Assembly (NCBI GenBank): GCA_964483725.1
Contig: CAZACQ010000012.1
Coordinates: 1 to 32,812 of the forward strand
Direction: 5' to 3'
Origin: CAZACQ01 sp964483725
GTDB lineage: Bacteria; Patescibacteriota; Gracilibacteria; Absconditabacterales; Absconditicoccaceae
Length of the DNA stretch: 32,812 nucleotides
Shown here: in pieces, positions 9,210 to 20,396 of the stretch
Numbering within the stretch: the first letter of the stretch is position 1
How the letters are laid out: the number at the start of each line of letters is the position of its first letter
Translations under genes and position numbers: made by a program
Notes under the pieces: model-generated
The model's input: only the letters and a program-made list of their open reading frames with translations
What the model was told of the DNA's origin: nothing
Databases searched by the model: none

Positions 9210-10187
9210 ATGAAAAGAGTTTTGACATGAATTAAGCCTACATCTGATAATTTACATATATGAAATTATTTTTGATCACTTAAATATATGATTGATTATC
9301 AAAATAGTGATGATTATGAGACATTTTTATTTTTAGCAAATATGCATACTTTAACTGCTATTCATGACAAAGAAGCTATTTTGAATAATTGTAAAAATGC
9401 TATTAAAACATATGTAGCTTGTTGAATTGACCCTAAAAAAACAAATATTTATAATCCAGCTTTAATACCAGCTCATGCTGAACTTAATTGGGTGCTTTCA
9501 TGTATTACAAATGTATGATTTATGAAAAGAATGCATGCATACAAGGATGCTGTTGCTAAGGATAAAGAAGAGAAAACTACTGTTGGTACATTTTGTTATC
9601 CTATTTTGATGGCAGCAGATATATTGCTTTATTCTGTTGATTTAGTTCCTGTTTGAAAAGATCAAAAACAACATGTTGAATATGCTAGAGATGTAGCAGA
9701 AAGATTCAACAACTTGTTTTGAGAAACATTTCACTTACCTAAAGCAAAGATTGATACTGACTTAGCTGTAATACCTTGAGTAGATTGAAGAAAAATGTCA
9801 AAATCATACAATAATTATATTTGACTTTTTGATCCAGATGATCTGATTCTTAAAAAAGTTAGGTCTATACCTACTATGTCTTTGGGTATAGATGATCCTA
9901 AAAACCCAGATGATTGTAATGTTTATAATATTCTGAAATTATATTTAACAAACGAAGAAGATAAAAATATTCGTGATTGATACATAAATGGTTGATTATC
10001 TTTTAAAGAAGTTAAAGATTTGTTGTATGAAAAAATAGTTGATTTTATTTCTCCAATTAGAAAAAAACATGATAGTATTAAAGATGAAGAAGTTTCTAAA
10101 ATTTTAAAAGATTGAACGGATAAAGTAAGTTGAATAGCAAGTCAAAAATTGAAAGAAGTATATGATAAAGTTTGATTTATTTTATAA
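9210..10187 (+). CDS. trpS: Tryptophanyl-tRNA synthetase
   Basis: 325 residues, normal length. The opening MKRVLTGIKPTSDNLHIGNY carries the TrpRS form of the HIGH motif (HIGN, residues 16-19). PVGKDQKQHVE and the KMSKS loop GRKMSKSYNN (195-199) follow, then SIPTMSLGIDDPKNP. It charges tRNA-Trp. In this organism tryptophan is coded by TGG alone, since TGA is glycine, and TGG codons are plentiful here. It ends 2 bases before the stop of the convergent AbiEi-like gene, with no terminator visible between them. Confidence 0.97.
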
Positions 10188-10189
10188 TT

Positions 10190-10981
10190 TTATGTATCTA
10201 AGAAGAAGCTTTCTTTTTTTATTATATCTCATATTAATTTTCATATTTTGGGATCAATAGAATTTCATATTTTATACATCCTATTTATACTAGTATGATG
10301 TTTTCCTAGTTTTATTATTTCTGATAAAACATTATAGTTAATTATTTTTTTATATTTTCTTATAGCTTTTTTCACAAGTTCATTTTTGTATCTTTCTCAT
10401 AGTATGTCAGGACTATATAAACTTTCTAATATAGATAATTCTAATCATGAATATGGAAATGAATATTTTCATATTTTTTCTTTATTGCAAAATTTTTTTA
10501 ACTTTTTGAATGTATTAATATTTTTGTTTGATTTATATTTTTTGAAATTAATATATTTACTAGTTATTACTACTTCTTTTGATTGTTTTATTTCATTTAT
10601 TATGTCTATTTCTTCTGGTATAGATATATTTTGTAAATTTAATTCAAGTGCTTTTATTCATCATATGTATCGATCATTTCATAAATATTTATTACATTGT
10701 TTTTTAAGTATGTCCCAATAAAATTTATCTTGTATTTCATATTCATTTATTTCTATATTTTTATCTTTTACAAAAAAGATATCTTTTTTTAATGCAATCA
10801 AATATCATCTATTTTTCATATAGTAAATCATTTTATATGCTTTATTGTTGTTATAGTTTTCTCCCATAACTTCTTTTACGATATTTTTGACTTTTTCACT
10901 ATCAATTATTTTTCATTTGTTTTTTAATATTTTCTTAACAGTTATGTTGAAAAAAGTATCTTTCATATTTAAGTTTTGCAT
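10190..10981 (-). CDS. Winged-helix regulator, AbiEi-antitoxin-like
   Basis: 263 residues, very Lys/Ile/Asn-rich. The first 75 residues look like a winged helix: helices ending AYKMIYYMKNRGYLIALKKD with a beta wing. Residues 105-118 (YIGGIKALELNLQN) followed by IPEEIDIIN fit the pattern of the AbiEi-type antitoxin and transcriptional-regulator family, in which YxGxxxALExHG precedes a short strand. Such proteins repress their own operon and, in type IV toxin-antitoxin pairs, oppose an AbiEii nucleotidyltransferase. No AbiEii-like gene is next to it, so it is either an orphan regulator or a divergent relative. The promoter contains two direct repeats that suit autoregulation. An alternative start five codons downstream is possible. 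The family call is tentative. Confidence 0.45.
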
Positions 10982-10999
10982 TAGTTTTTAAATAAAATA

Positions 11000-11027
11000 A
11001 ATATAATGAAGTTTCTATAAAAATCAA
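11000..11027 (-). promoter_or_regulatory. Putative promoter of the AbiEi-like gene
   Basis: On the minus strand TTGATT (11027-11022), 16-base spacer and TATATT (11005-11000). A start near 10993 would leave a leader of only about 12 bases. One copy of the direct repeat lies inside the spacer. Confidence 0.45.
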
Positions 11028-11047
11028 CACAAAGTTTCTATAAAAAT
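11009..11047. repeat. Two direct repeats, candidate operator
   Basis: AAGTTTCTATAAAAAT occurs at 11009-11024 and again, identical, at 11032-11047: a period of 23 bases, or about two helical turns. The first copy overlaps the spacer of the minus-strand promoter and the second lies just upstream of the -35. This geometry fits cooperative binding by the winged-helix protein encoded next to it, but that link is inferred. Confidence 0.5.
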
Positions 11048-11141
11048 TTTAATAAATTGTCTATTGAATTTTATCTAAAAAAATATAAAAAGATATCAGT
11101 CCAATCGATATCTAATTTATATATTAAATATTTATAGTTTA

Positions 11142-11411
11142 ATGCAGCAATTAAGACTCTTTATGGATGAAATTTGTTTTAGCAGAACAGTTAACTTTGA
11201 GTCTATTAATGCTGTATTTACTAGGATATGAGATAATATATATGAGGTATTGCTTGAAATTAATTCAAATAAATTTTTAATTCATTTCCATACAACCATG
11301 AATAACATAGAAAAATTTGAGATAGTTGCAGTTAAGTGATTTGTTGATTTATCAGTAGGTATACTAAGAACAATAAAGAAGATTGTTTATAAATTATATT
11401 TTGAATATTAG
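11142..11411 (+). CDS. Small hypothetical protein
   Basis: 89 residues: a mix of predicted strands (NIYEVLLEINSNKFLIHFHT, about residues 36-55) and a C-terminal basic, hydrophobic helix. No signal peptide and no family recognised. Two in-frame TGA codons; ends in TAG. It is divergent from the AbiEi-like regulator, with 160 bases and the paired repeats between them, so it may be a target or partner of that regulator. A small inverted repeat (AGATATC/GATATCT, 11091-11113) sits in its leader. It is too short to be a typical AbiEii toxin. Confidence 0.5.
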
Positions 11412-11520
11412 TATTTTTATTTAACTTTTTTGTTGTTGAATTAGTTGAAATATTTTTAGTTTTTTTTATTATTTTTCCTACATTTAAATTTAAAAATGTT
11501 TAACAAAAGGTATTTTATAT

Positions 11521-11526
11521 TATAAT
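11521..11526 (+). promoter_or_regulatory. Probable -10 box of trxA
   Basis: A perfect TATAAT ends 12 bases before the trxA ATG, so the message would have a leader of only a few bases or none. The -35 (TTTAAC, 11499-11504) is weak. Confidence 0.4.
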
Positions 11527-11538
11527 ATAGTTATATTA

Positions 11539-11868
11539 ATGGCTTGATGAAATGTTATTGAAGTTACAGATGCAAATTTTGAACAAGAGATTCTTAATAG
11601 TGAAAAATTATCAGTAGTAGACTTCTGGGCTCCTTGGTGTGGTCCATGTAAGCAATTTGCTCCTACTTTTGAAAACTTATCATTAGATTATGAAGGTAAA
11701 GTAAATTTTGCTAAAGTTAATGTTGATGAAAACCAACAGTATGCAGCTCAATTTTGAGTTATGAGTATTCCTACTGTTATGATTATTAAAGACTGAAAAG
11801 TTGTAGATCAAATAATTTGAGTACAATCGATAGATACTTATAAAGAAAAAATTGATGTAAACTTATAA
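11539..11868 (+). CDS. trxA: Thioredoxin
   Basis: 109 residues, standard length. The active site VVDFWAPWCGPCK has the redox cysteines at 34 and 37. The cis-proline loop MSIPTV and the closing IIKDGKVVDQIIG are conserved. It is a cytoplasmic disulfide reductase. Codons 3 and 4 are both TGA, giving MAGGN at the start; this is the earliest ATG of the frame. It is transcribed alone, with its own -10 box and its own terminator. Confidence 0.97.
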
Positions 11869-11893
11869 TATATTGTAAGTATATATAAAAAAT

Positions 11894-11928
11894 AAAAAAA
11901 GTTCAGTAGTAATACTGAATTTTTTTTA
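11894..11928. terminator. Intrinsic terminator after trxA
   Basis: Stem GTTCAGTA (11901-11908), loop GTAA, TACTGAAT (11913-11920) with one G-T wobble at the base, flanked by A-run and T-run. Confidence 0.85.
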
Positions 11929-11987
11929 TTGAAATTAAAAAAAAATATCTTAAAGTATAAAATATTTATTATAAAAACATAAAATTT

Positions 11988-13685
11988 ATGCAAACTTCAC
12001 ATTTACCTAATTTGCCTTGAATATATATGTTTAAACTTAAATCTGGTAAAATTTTATATATATGAAAGGCAAAAAATATTAAAAAAAGAGTGTCTCAATA
12101 TTTCAATAATAATATATGAGTATGGAAAGAAGATATGATATCTAGAGCAGAATTTGTTGATTTTATAATTACTCAAACTGAACAAGAAGCTTTGATATTA
12201 GAAAATAATATGATAAAGAAATATCAGCCTAGATATAATACTTTACTAAAATGAGACAATTCATATACTTATATAAAAATTACTAATGAAGATTTTCCTC
12301 AAATATTGCTTACTAGATTTAAGGATGATGATGGAGCAATATATGTATGACCTAAAACTTATAGAAGAGATTTAAAAAAAATGATACAATTTTTAAGGCA
12401 AATATTTTTATTCAGATGATGTTGAAAAACTCAGTTTAGGAAGTGAGAGCTTTGTTCTGATTATACTTTTGGGTTATGTTCTTGACGATGTAATAAGTAT
12501 TTAATCTTCAATAATTGAGAACCTAAGATTGATAATGATATATCTAATTCAAAAGAATTTGTAGAGAGAAATAATGAACAATTAAAATCTCTTTATAATA
12601 AAAATATTAATCTAATAATTGATTTTTTTAATTGAAATATACAAGAAGTAGAAAAAGAAATAATAAATCAAATAAATTATTCTGTATCAAAGGAAAACTA
12701 TGAACGAGCAGCTTTTCTAAGGGATACATATAAAAATATAAAAAATTATACACAAAAACAAACAATAGAGCTTTCTGTCCCAATAACATGATATTTTTAT
12801 AAGATTATAAATATATCTGATTGGTATGTTTTTGTGATTGTAAAATTTTATAGATGAAAATTGATAGATATTATTAAGTTCAAAGAAAGTGTTTATGATA
12901 CTAATTTTAGTGAATTAAAAACTAAGTTAGAGAATGAATTTGGAAAGTTATACACATTAAAAAAGCAAAAAAATCTTCGTTTATGACTTTCTTATGATAT
13001 ATATAAAAACCAATCAGATTTGATTGATGAATCTTTAGATGATATAGAATCTTTGCTAGACAATATGCTAGAGTCATTTATTGTATCAACTAGTATGGAA
13101 AAAGAGAGTCTTATGGATTCAGTTCTTACAAAACTTAAAGAAAAATATAAATTTAAAAATTATCCATATAAAATAGAATGTATAGACATATCCCATTTTT
13201 CTTGAGAGTATGTTAGTTGATGACTTAGTAGTATGTCTTGATGACTTCTGTCCAAGAAAGACTACAGGATGTATAAAATTAAAAGTTTAGATAAATGACA
13301 AAGTGATGACTATAAGTCAATAAAAGAAATTTTGATAAGAAGGTTTAAAAATTCTAACAATCCTTATCCAGACTTATTTGTTATAGATTGATGAAAATGA
13401 CAATTATCAATAGTTAAAAAGCTAATTCAGTCAGATAGCTTTTTTGAAGAACTATTTACAGTTGTTGATTTTATAAGCATTTGAAAATGAGTAGCTAGAG
13501 CTACATGAAATAAAATTGCATGAGAAAAAGAAAAAGTTTTCCTTTTAGATTCTTGATTAAATATAAAATCTTATGATATAGAATATGATGAATCAGATAA
13601 AATTCTTATTAAATTAAGAGATGAATCTCATAGATTTGCTAATAGTTATAGGAAGAAACAAATGTCAAAAAAATGGAAGATATAG
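11988..13685 (+). CDS. uvrC: Excinuclease ABC subunit C, lacking the C-terminal HhH domain
   Basis: 565 residues. The GIY-YIG nuclease (GIYMFK and ILYIGKAKN, residues 1-85) makes the 3' incision. A cysteine cluster GCGKTQ, ELCSDY and GLCSGRC follows near 145-170. The UvrB-binding UVR motif is SKENYERAAFLRD (about 232-245). The RNase H-like half (CIDISHFSGEYVSGG, LFVIDGGKGQL, RDESHRFA) makes the 5' incision. The protein stops about 17 residues after RDESHRFA, where UvrC normally continues into a tandem helix-hairpin-helix DNA-binding domain. The stop is TAG and no continuation is visible in any frame. Partner uvrA is at the end of this window; uvrB is not here. Confidence 0.95.
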
Positions 13686-13858
13686 TTTAAGGTTTTATTA
13701 ACTTGAATTCTTATAATTTTTGTTATAAATATAGTATTAAATTTTTATTTATGCTATATTTTTTAAAATAAGTAAATATATTAAATTATTTTATAGTCTT
13801 GAAATTATATTAATAATCTTTATGCTACTATTTTGTATTTATATTATTACTAAAAATT

Positions 13859-14620
13859 ATGAAAAGAATATTGTTAATGTTAATCATATGAACTCTACCA
13901 GTACTTGCTGCTTGTATGGAAGATGTTGTAGAACCAGTTGATACTGATTCTGAATCACAAGACCAAACACAAGATCCAATGTGAGATGAACAAACACAAG
14001 ATCCGATGTGAGATGATCAAGACCCAATGTGAGACGAAGATCCTATGTCTGAAGAGCTTGATGAACAGGCGCTTGAAGATATGATGCAAGAACCTGAAGT
14101 TCCTGAGGCTCCTGAAGATACATCTGTAGCTGCAGAATGACATACTGTATCAATTGATTATGTTTGAACTGATGATGATTGAAATATATTTGATACAAGT
14201 AAACAGGATGTTGCAGAAGAAGCTGGTATATATTTTGAAGAAAGACAATATATGCCAATAGAATTTGTTTTGTGAGCTGGTCAAATGATCCCTGGTTTTG
14301 AAGAAGCAGTTATATGAATGGAAGAATGAGAAGTTAAAGAAGTTACTTTATCTCCAGATGAAGCATACTGAGAATATGATGAGGATATGATAGATGCTGT
14401 TCCTATGCAAGAATTTGAACAAGCATGAATAGAGCCTGTAGAGTGAGAATTTTTGGACTTTTGAATGGCTCAATGAGTTGTTGTAGAAGTTCTTGAAAAT
14501 GAAGTTATGGTAGACTTTAATCATCCTATGGCTTGACAAAATATGCATTTTGAGATAGAGCTTCATGAAATTAGAGCTGAAGATGTTTCTAGTGAAGACT
14601 TGATGACACCTTGAATGTAA
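13859..14620 (+). CDS. FKBP-type peptidyl-prolyl isomerase lipoprotein, SlyD-like
   Basis: 253 residues. A signal peptide with lipobox (LPVLAAC, Cys19) predicts lipidation by the Lgt encoded two genes downstream. Residues about 30-95 are a very acidic linker with repeated QDPMGD units. The FKBP domain follows: VSIDYVGTDDDGNIFDTS, FVLGAGQMIPGFEEAVIGM, then the flap and SlyD-like second part ending NHPMAGQNMHFEIELHEI. It is a proline isomerase and chaperone, probably acting on exported proteins outside the membrane. A possible promoter (TTGAAA at 13799, TATGCT at 13821) lies in the 173-base gap after uvrC, which holds no gene. Most linker and loop glycines are TGA. Confidence 0.9.
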
Positions 14621-14643
14621 GTTTATTATAAAATAAAATAGTT

Positions 14644-14672
14644 AAAAACCAAGCAATTAATGCTTGGTTTTT
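14644..14672. terminator. Intrinsic terminator after the FKBP gene
   Basis: AAAAACCAAGCA, loop ATTAA, TGCTTGGTTTTT: a 12-bp stem including the A/T flanks. Confidence 0.85.
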
Positions 14673-14746
14673 AATTTATCTGTTGAAAATTATTACTTTT
14701 TTGGTTATAACTTTCTAAGCTATATTGATAAGTTAATAAATAAATT

Positions 14747-16117
14747 ATGAATTCATTGTCTGATATAAGAAGAAGTATTATTAAAAATTTTATAATTTCT
14801 ATTTTTGCAATATTTTTGCTAATTTTTTTGTGGTGATTTTATAACTCTAATATTTGATATCTTATTAGTTCTTTCAATATTTTCACAGAATATAATAGTT
14901 ATGAAAATGATATAGATACTAATTTAGCATTATCATGAAAAACTGATACTGATTTTTTAAATGAATATATATATAATTTAACTAGTTTAAATACTATATG
15001 AGATATTAATAATAAAAAAAATAATTACATATCTAAAATTTCTTTATTAAATAGAGATTTTGATCTTTCTAGAGAAAAACTTAATAATCAGAATTGGGCT
15101 TATTATTATAATTTGTGAAATATAAATTTATTTGAAGCATATTTTGCTGATGATCTAGAAAATATACAAAAGATAGCCATTTTAACTGAAGCTATAGAAA
15201 ACTATAATACCTCTGCGAGTCTATTATGAGATCCTGATGATGCTAATGCAAATAAAATTATAAATAATAGAGTAGTAGCTTATTCATTGAGGTTACTAAT
15301 TTCAGCGGAAATATGTATAGACATTTTTTCAGATATAATACTAAAATTTTCTGAACTATTAACTTTAATTCAAGAAATTAAGGAATTATTAATTGAACAA
15401 GTAGATGAGTTAGAAATCTGGCAATATGAACTAGATGATTCTTATCTAATAGATTGTATAGATTGACTTAAATCGTCTCATCAAGAATCTTACTATAATT
15501 TATTTGATATAAGATACCTTATAGAGGATTATAAGTTTTCAGCAGAAGATATGATGTATAATTATATAGAAAATGATTCTTACTCTTGTGCAAAAGATTC
15601 TTGAGAAATATTTAATTCATTTTCTAGTTATTATCAACAATTTAATACTTCACTAAATAATTACTTAGAGACATATTCTGTGCTTGATGAAGTGATACAA
15701 CAAAGAGATGAGGAGGCTTTGAGAATGTTTTGTGAATCAGCAGAAGATATATCAGAAGAAATGGAAGAAGATAACCAAAACTTACAAGAATGATTAGAAT
15801 GATTTGATGATCTTTTTTGAGAAGATAGACAGGATTGAGCTGAACAAGAAGAACCTGAATTTGATCCTGATTGAGAAGATTTATTTTGAGAACCTCAAAG
15901 AGATGAAATTGCTCCAAATTCACCAAATGAAAATTTGAGAGAATTAGGTGATGATGAGCAATTAGAAATAATGGAAGAAATGAGAAATATGTGAGATGAA
16001 TGGATTGATGATATGTATAGACTTAGATCTGAAGATTGATATACTCCTAGAACTTATATAGAAGAGTTGTTCTGAGAATTTTATTGACTTCCAGAAGACT
16101 TCTGAAATAATTGGTAG
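14747..16117 (+). CDS. Hypothetical membrane-anchored protein with acidic C-terminal tail
   Basis: 456 residues. One N-terminal hydrophobic segment (about 15-32) is preceded by basic residues, so the remainder should be outside. The middle (80-340) is alpha-helical by composition, with helical-hairpin-like stretches and scattered cysteines. Residues about 345-420 are strongly acidic and Gly/Gln-rich. No domain was recognised; a tetratricopeptide-like repeat is possible but the consensus is not clear. lgt starts 25 bases downstream, so co-transcription is likely, and a terminator separates it from the FKBP gene upstream. Ends in TAG. Confidence 0.7.
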
Positions 16118-16142
16118 ATTTATTATATAAATAATATAACTT

Positions 16143-16991
16143 ATGGTTGCTTTTGAGATATTTTGATTTGAAATATATTGGTATTGATTGTTTTATCTTT
16201 TTTCTTTTTTGATAGCATATTGTTTTTTTTATTTTTTAGCTAGAACTAGTTATTTGGATAATTTTCCTAATATAAAAAATTTATTAAAAAATTGACTTGA
16301 TGATTTAGCTGTATTTATTTTAATATGAATTATTGTATGATGAAGATTGTGATATGTTATTTTTTATAACCCTAGTACTTTGCTAGACAATCCTATTAGT
16401 GTATTTTTTATTTGGGAGTGATGAATGGCATTTATTTGATGAGTTATTTGAGTTATACTTTCAATGTTATATATTGCAAAAAAATATGCTTTATCCATAA
16501 AAGATTTTTTAATATTAATGGATATTATTGTTACAATTTTGCCATTTTGAATAATGCTTTGAAGAATATGAAATTTTTTGAATCAGGAACTTTATTGAAA
16601 ACTTGTAAGTGAATTAAACATCTCAATTATACATAATAATATAGAAACTTTAAAAAACTTGAATTTGATTTATGTTTATGAAAGTATTGATTCTAATAAG
16701 AGAATAAATACCAATTTCTTAGAATCTATATTTGAATGATTAGTTCTTCTTTTGATTCTTATGTTTGTATTTTTCAAAAGTATTTATAAGTCTTATTATA
16801 AGCCTTGATTTATATCATGATTGTTTTTAATATTATATTGAATTATTAGATTTTTTATTGAGTTTCTAAGGGCTCCAGAACAGGTAAATTATATAGCATG
16901 ATTTACTAGTACTCAATATTTTATGTTTTGATTTATAATTGTATGAATAGTTCTTATAATTTGATTTGACAAACTTATACAAAAAAAGTAA
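16143..16991 (+). CDS. lgt: Prolipoprotein diacylglyceryl transferase
   Basis: 282 residues with about seven membrane segments. Lgt signatures are present: GGRLGYVIFYNP, WEGGMAFIGG, the invariant GRIGNFLNQELYG (from residue 140; Gly140 and Gly143 are TGA codons), and RFFIEFLRAPEQ near the end. The residue matching E. coli His103 (GGMSFHGG) is Ile here; that position varies between phyla. The enzyme transfers diacylglycerol from phosphatidylglycerol to the lipobox cysteine of prelipoproteins, and a predicted substrate (13859-14620) lies close by. Confidence 0.93.
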
Positions 16992-17045
16992 AATTATAAA
17001 TAAAAATTATTTAATAAAAATATTTAATAAAAATAAAAAATATAA

Positions 17046-20000
17046 ATGATTAAAAATATACTTACTTTTGCTATAATAATATTTAATATTTTCTTGTGAT
17101 TTACATTTGCAAACTATGAAGACTTTGTATCTGATATAGATAATACTTGATATGATATAGAATCTATATTAGAGCAAGAGGTAGTAAGTCGTTATGATAT
17201 GGCTAGGTTTTTAAATTATGTTGACTGTCATGATTGTACTGTGGCTTCTCCAGATTTAAGAGATAGGTTAGATGCAGATTGGTTTGCATCTTTTCAAAAT
17301 GAAGCATGAAAAAATTTTGATGATATTATTTTTGATGATACTGTTTATGCTTGAGAAGAGCAATATTGGTGTGTAGCTTATGCTTGATATAATGATTATT
17401 TAAACTGATATCCTGCTGAATCTAGTCCTTGGTGTCCTTGAAAGTTCTGTGGTTCTAATAATACAAGTTATGCAGAATTTATTCAGGCTGTGTTTAATGT
17501 AGTATCACAAAATGTTTATTATGATTATACTGTTAACTGGAGAGATGTGAAAAATTGGATGGATTCTTTGGATGAAAATAGTTATGAATACAGTTCATTA
17601 AATTTTCAGGATAGGCAAAATATTAATGAAGAATATGAAAGATGTTGATCTTGAAATTGTAATGCAGCAAGTCCAGATACCTTTTCAACTTATATGAAAT
17701 ACTGTACATATAATGTAAGTGAGTGCTGATTTAGAGAGTTTTCAATTTGAGAGTGAAATTGGCCAGTAGCAGAGATCAATGTTTTAAGAGATTCAGATAT
17801 TTTTACAGTTAATGATATTAATAATCTTGATTTAGACTCTTTTATATCTTGATATGAGCTTGTATATTATCTTTCAAGTGTAAATTCTGTGGTTTGATGT
17901 GACTTTGAATTTGACTATAGTTGAGATTGAGTTTTGAATCATCTTGATAACTGTCCTTATCATTATAACCCTAATCAGTCTGATATGAGTTGAGACTGAG
18001 TATGAGATGTTTGTAGTGACGATATATCATGAGATTGATATACTAATCCTGTATGATTAGTTGATGATCAGTGAAATGTTGACCCACAATTATGGGATGA
18101 ATCAGAAGATGTCTGTCCATTACATTATAATCCAGATCAAGATCCTAATAATTGTATTGATTGAGATATATTTTGACTTTCAATTACAGCAGATAGAAAA
18201 TTTTGAACTACTAATTTAGATGTTAATTTTGATGCTGAAGTAGTTTGAGATATAGAAAATATTCATTGGGATTTTTGAAATTGAAGATTTTGACAAGGTG
18301 TATCTCCTAGTACTACATATACTGAAGAATGAAAATATACTGTGGTTGCTAGATGAACTTCTCCTGAATGAGATACAGTGAGTTCAAGTTTAACAATTAA
18401 TGTTTCTGAATGAGATTCCATGGGTGTAAGTTATCAAGCTAATTGTGATCCAAAGACATGAGTAGCTCTAATGGAATTAACTTGTGAAAATGATTATTCA
18501 TGAGATGTGGATACAGTAGTATGGATAGTAGACTGAGAAGAATATGAATTGTGAGTAGATGAAGATTTTAATCATGAATTATTGTCACCTTGAGATTATG
18601 AGATTGAAGCAATTGCATATGATTCAAATTGAGATCAAGTATGAGAAAGTAGTCTTAATATTTGAGTTATATGAGATGAACCTTGATATAGTTATCAAGC
18701 TAATTGTGATCCAAAGACATGAGTAGCTCTAATGGAATTAACTTGTGAAAATGATTATTCATGAGATGTGGATACAGTAGTATGGATAGTAGACTGAGAA
18801 GAATATGAATTGTGAGTAGATGAAGATTTTAATCATGAATTATTGTCACCTTGAGATTATGAGATTGAAGCAATTGCATATGATTCAAATTGAGACCAAG
18901 TATGAGAAAGTAGTCTTAATGTATCAGTTTCTGATCCTGATTTAGAATCAGAACAAGATAATTTTTGAAGTGAGTTATTTGTTGATAACTTAGAGCCATA
19001 TGAATGAGAAACTGTAGGTTTTGAAACTTATATTGAATGATTTTCTGATGATGACATAGAATCTATATATTGGGATTTTTGAGATGGGAACTCTTGATTT
19101 GATTCATTATCAACTTCTCATATATATCAATCTTCATGATCATATTTGGTAGAACAAACAATAGTTTTAGAGGATGGTACTGTTTTAGAAAATAAACTAA
19201 CAATTAATGTCTCATCTGATTTGCAGGATCAACATACAGTCTGATCTAGTCTGGTATCAGATAATTTAAATCCATCTACAGATCAATCTGTAAATTTTGA
19301 TACTGAAATAAACTGATTTTCAGAAGATGATATAGTAGATATATATTGGGATTTTTGAGACTGAAATTGATATAGTTTTGATTGACTTTCAGCTTCTCAT
19401 GTTTATGATTCTGTCTGAACTTATCTAGTAGAACAAACAATAACATTACAAGATTGAACAATATTGAGGAATACTTTAACTATTAATGTTTCTGAAGATT
19501 TGGAAAATCTTCCTTGAATTGATTTATCAGCAAGTACTTTAGAATCTAATGTATGAGACAATATAGATTTCCAAGCAAACTTAGAAAATCTTGATTTTTC
19601 TAATATTGAAAGTATTGAATGGTTATTTTGAGACTGAAATAACTTTTTTTATGATAATAATTGGGATGAAAATTTATCTAATTCACATTTTTATAACACT
19701 TCTTGAAAATATACAGTTAGAGTTCATGTAGACACCTCTAACTATTGACTTCTATCGTCAAGTCTTAGTATTAATGTTGAGGGTCAAAGTGTTTGTGCTA
19801 TGCCTCCTGATGAATTGAATGAACAATTTCAATGTGATATGAGCTGAAATTGAATTCCTGATATTTGTGATACGGATATATCATGAGATTGATATGGTAA
19901 TTTATTATGAATTATTCAATACGAGGAATTTGATGAAGATGGTAATTGTATTTATACAGAAGATAATGTAGACTTATCAAGATTACAGGAACATCATTCT

Positions 20001-20330
20001 TTGGCTGAGTCAAATTCTAGTTATGATAACTGTCCATTTGTATATAATCCTGAACAATTGGATAGTACTTGAGACTGAATATGAGATGATTGTGAATGAA
20101 TGTTTGATTTGGATATAGATGAAGATGATGATATTGATTGAATAGATTTTTGAGACTATGATGATAGTATAAATATATCTGCAGTTAATTGTAATGCTTG
20201 TCCATGTCATTTTGCAGATTTTGATTCTGATATAGAAGAATGAGACTTGATAAGAGCTCTTTTATTTGATCCAAGTTGAGATATATTTTATAGAGCTTCT
20301 GAGCCATTTAGAGTTTGAATGTTTTATTAA
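17046..20330 (+). CDS. Large secreted PKD and thrombospondin-type-3 repeat protein
   Basis: 1094 residues. Signal peptide ends near FTFA (about 21). Residues 25-300 form a cysteine-containing unknown domain. Calcium-binding TSP3-like repeats follow: DNCPYHYNPNQSD with DGVGDVC (about 301-325) and VCPLHYNPDQD (about 353), with another set at the C-terminus (DNCPFVYNPEQ with DGIGDDC, about 994). Between them lie PKD or Ig-like beta domains with IYWDFGDGN motifs (about 375-460 and 640-915). Two 77-residue domains (462-538 and 549-625) are identical in protein. The closing region is EF-hand-like (DIDEDDDIDGIDF). No membrane anchor or sorting signal is seen at the end, so it is secreted or held non-covalently. 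Probable role: calcium-stabilised adhesin or surface structure. Very acidic and full of TGA. Confidence 0.85.
18429..18659 (+). repeat. 231-bp tandem repeat, copy 1
   Basis: Encodes residues 462-538 of the PKD/TSP3 protein. It is identical to the copy at 18690-18920 except for one synonymous GAT/GAC change. The repeat period is 261 bases; the 30 bases between the copies are not repeated. Confidence 0.95.
18690..18920 (+). repeat. 231-bp tandem repeat, copy 2
   Basis: Encodes residues 549-625; see copy 1 at 18429-18659. In frame, so copy number could change without breaking the gene. Confidence 0.95.
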
Positions 20331-20352
20331 ATAATATTGTATTAATTAAAAA

Positions 20353-20370
20353 ATTCTTTATATAAGGAAT
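20353..20370. promoter_or_regulatory. Imperfect palindrome upstream of the glycosyltransferase gene
   Basis: ATTCTTTATATAAGGAAT is symmetric except for one mismatched pair and lies in the 66-base gap before the tagA-like gene. It may be an operator; in A/T-rich DNA chance is a serious alternative. Confidence 0.25.
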
Positions 20371-20396
20371 ATATTTAATATACAAAATTTGTTTAT

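Noticed and set aside
11480..11499. ACATTT/AAATGT hairpin upstream of trxA as a terminator or riboswitch
   Set aside because: Six weak A/T pairs and no T-run; indistinguishable from chance in this base composition.
13955..14258. Minus-strand open frames inside the FKBP lipoprotein gene
   Set aside because: Repetitive low-complexity translations of the acidic linker read backwards; the plus-strand gene has a lipobox and a clear FKBP domain.
18429..18920. Repeat pair considered as CRISPR or mobile element
   Set aside because: Only two long copies, in frame inside a coding domain, with no short regular repeats, terminal inverted repeats or transposase.
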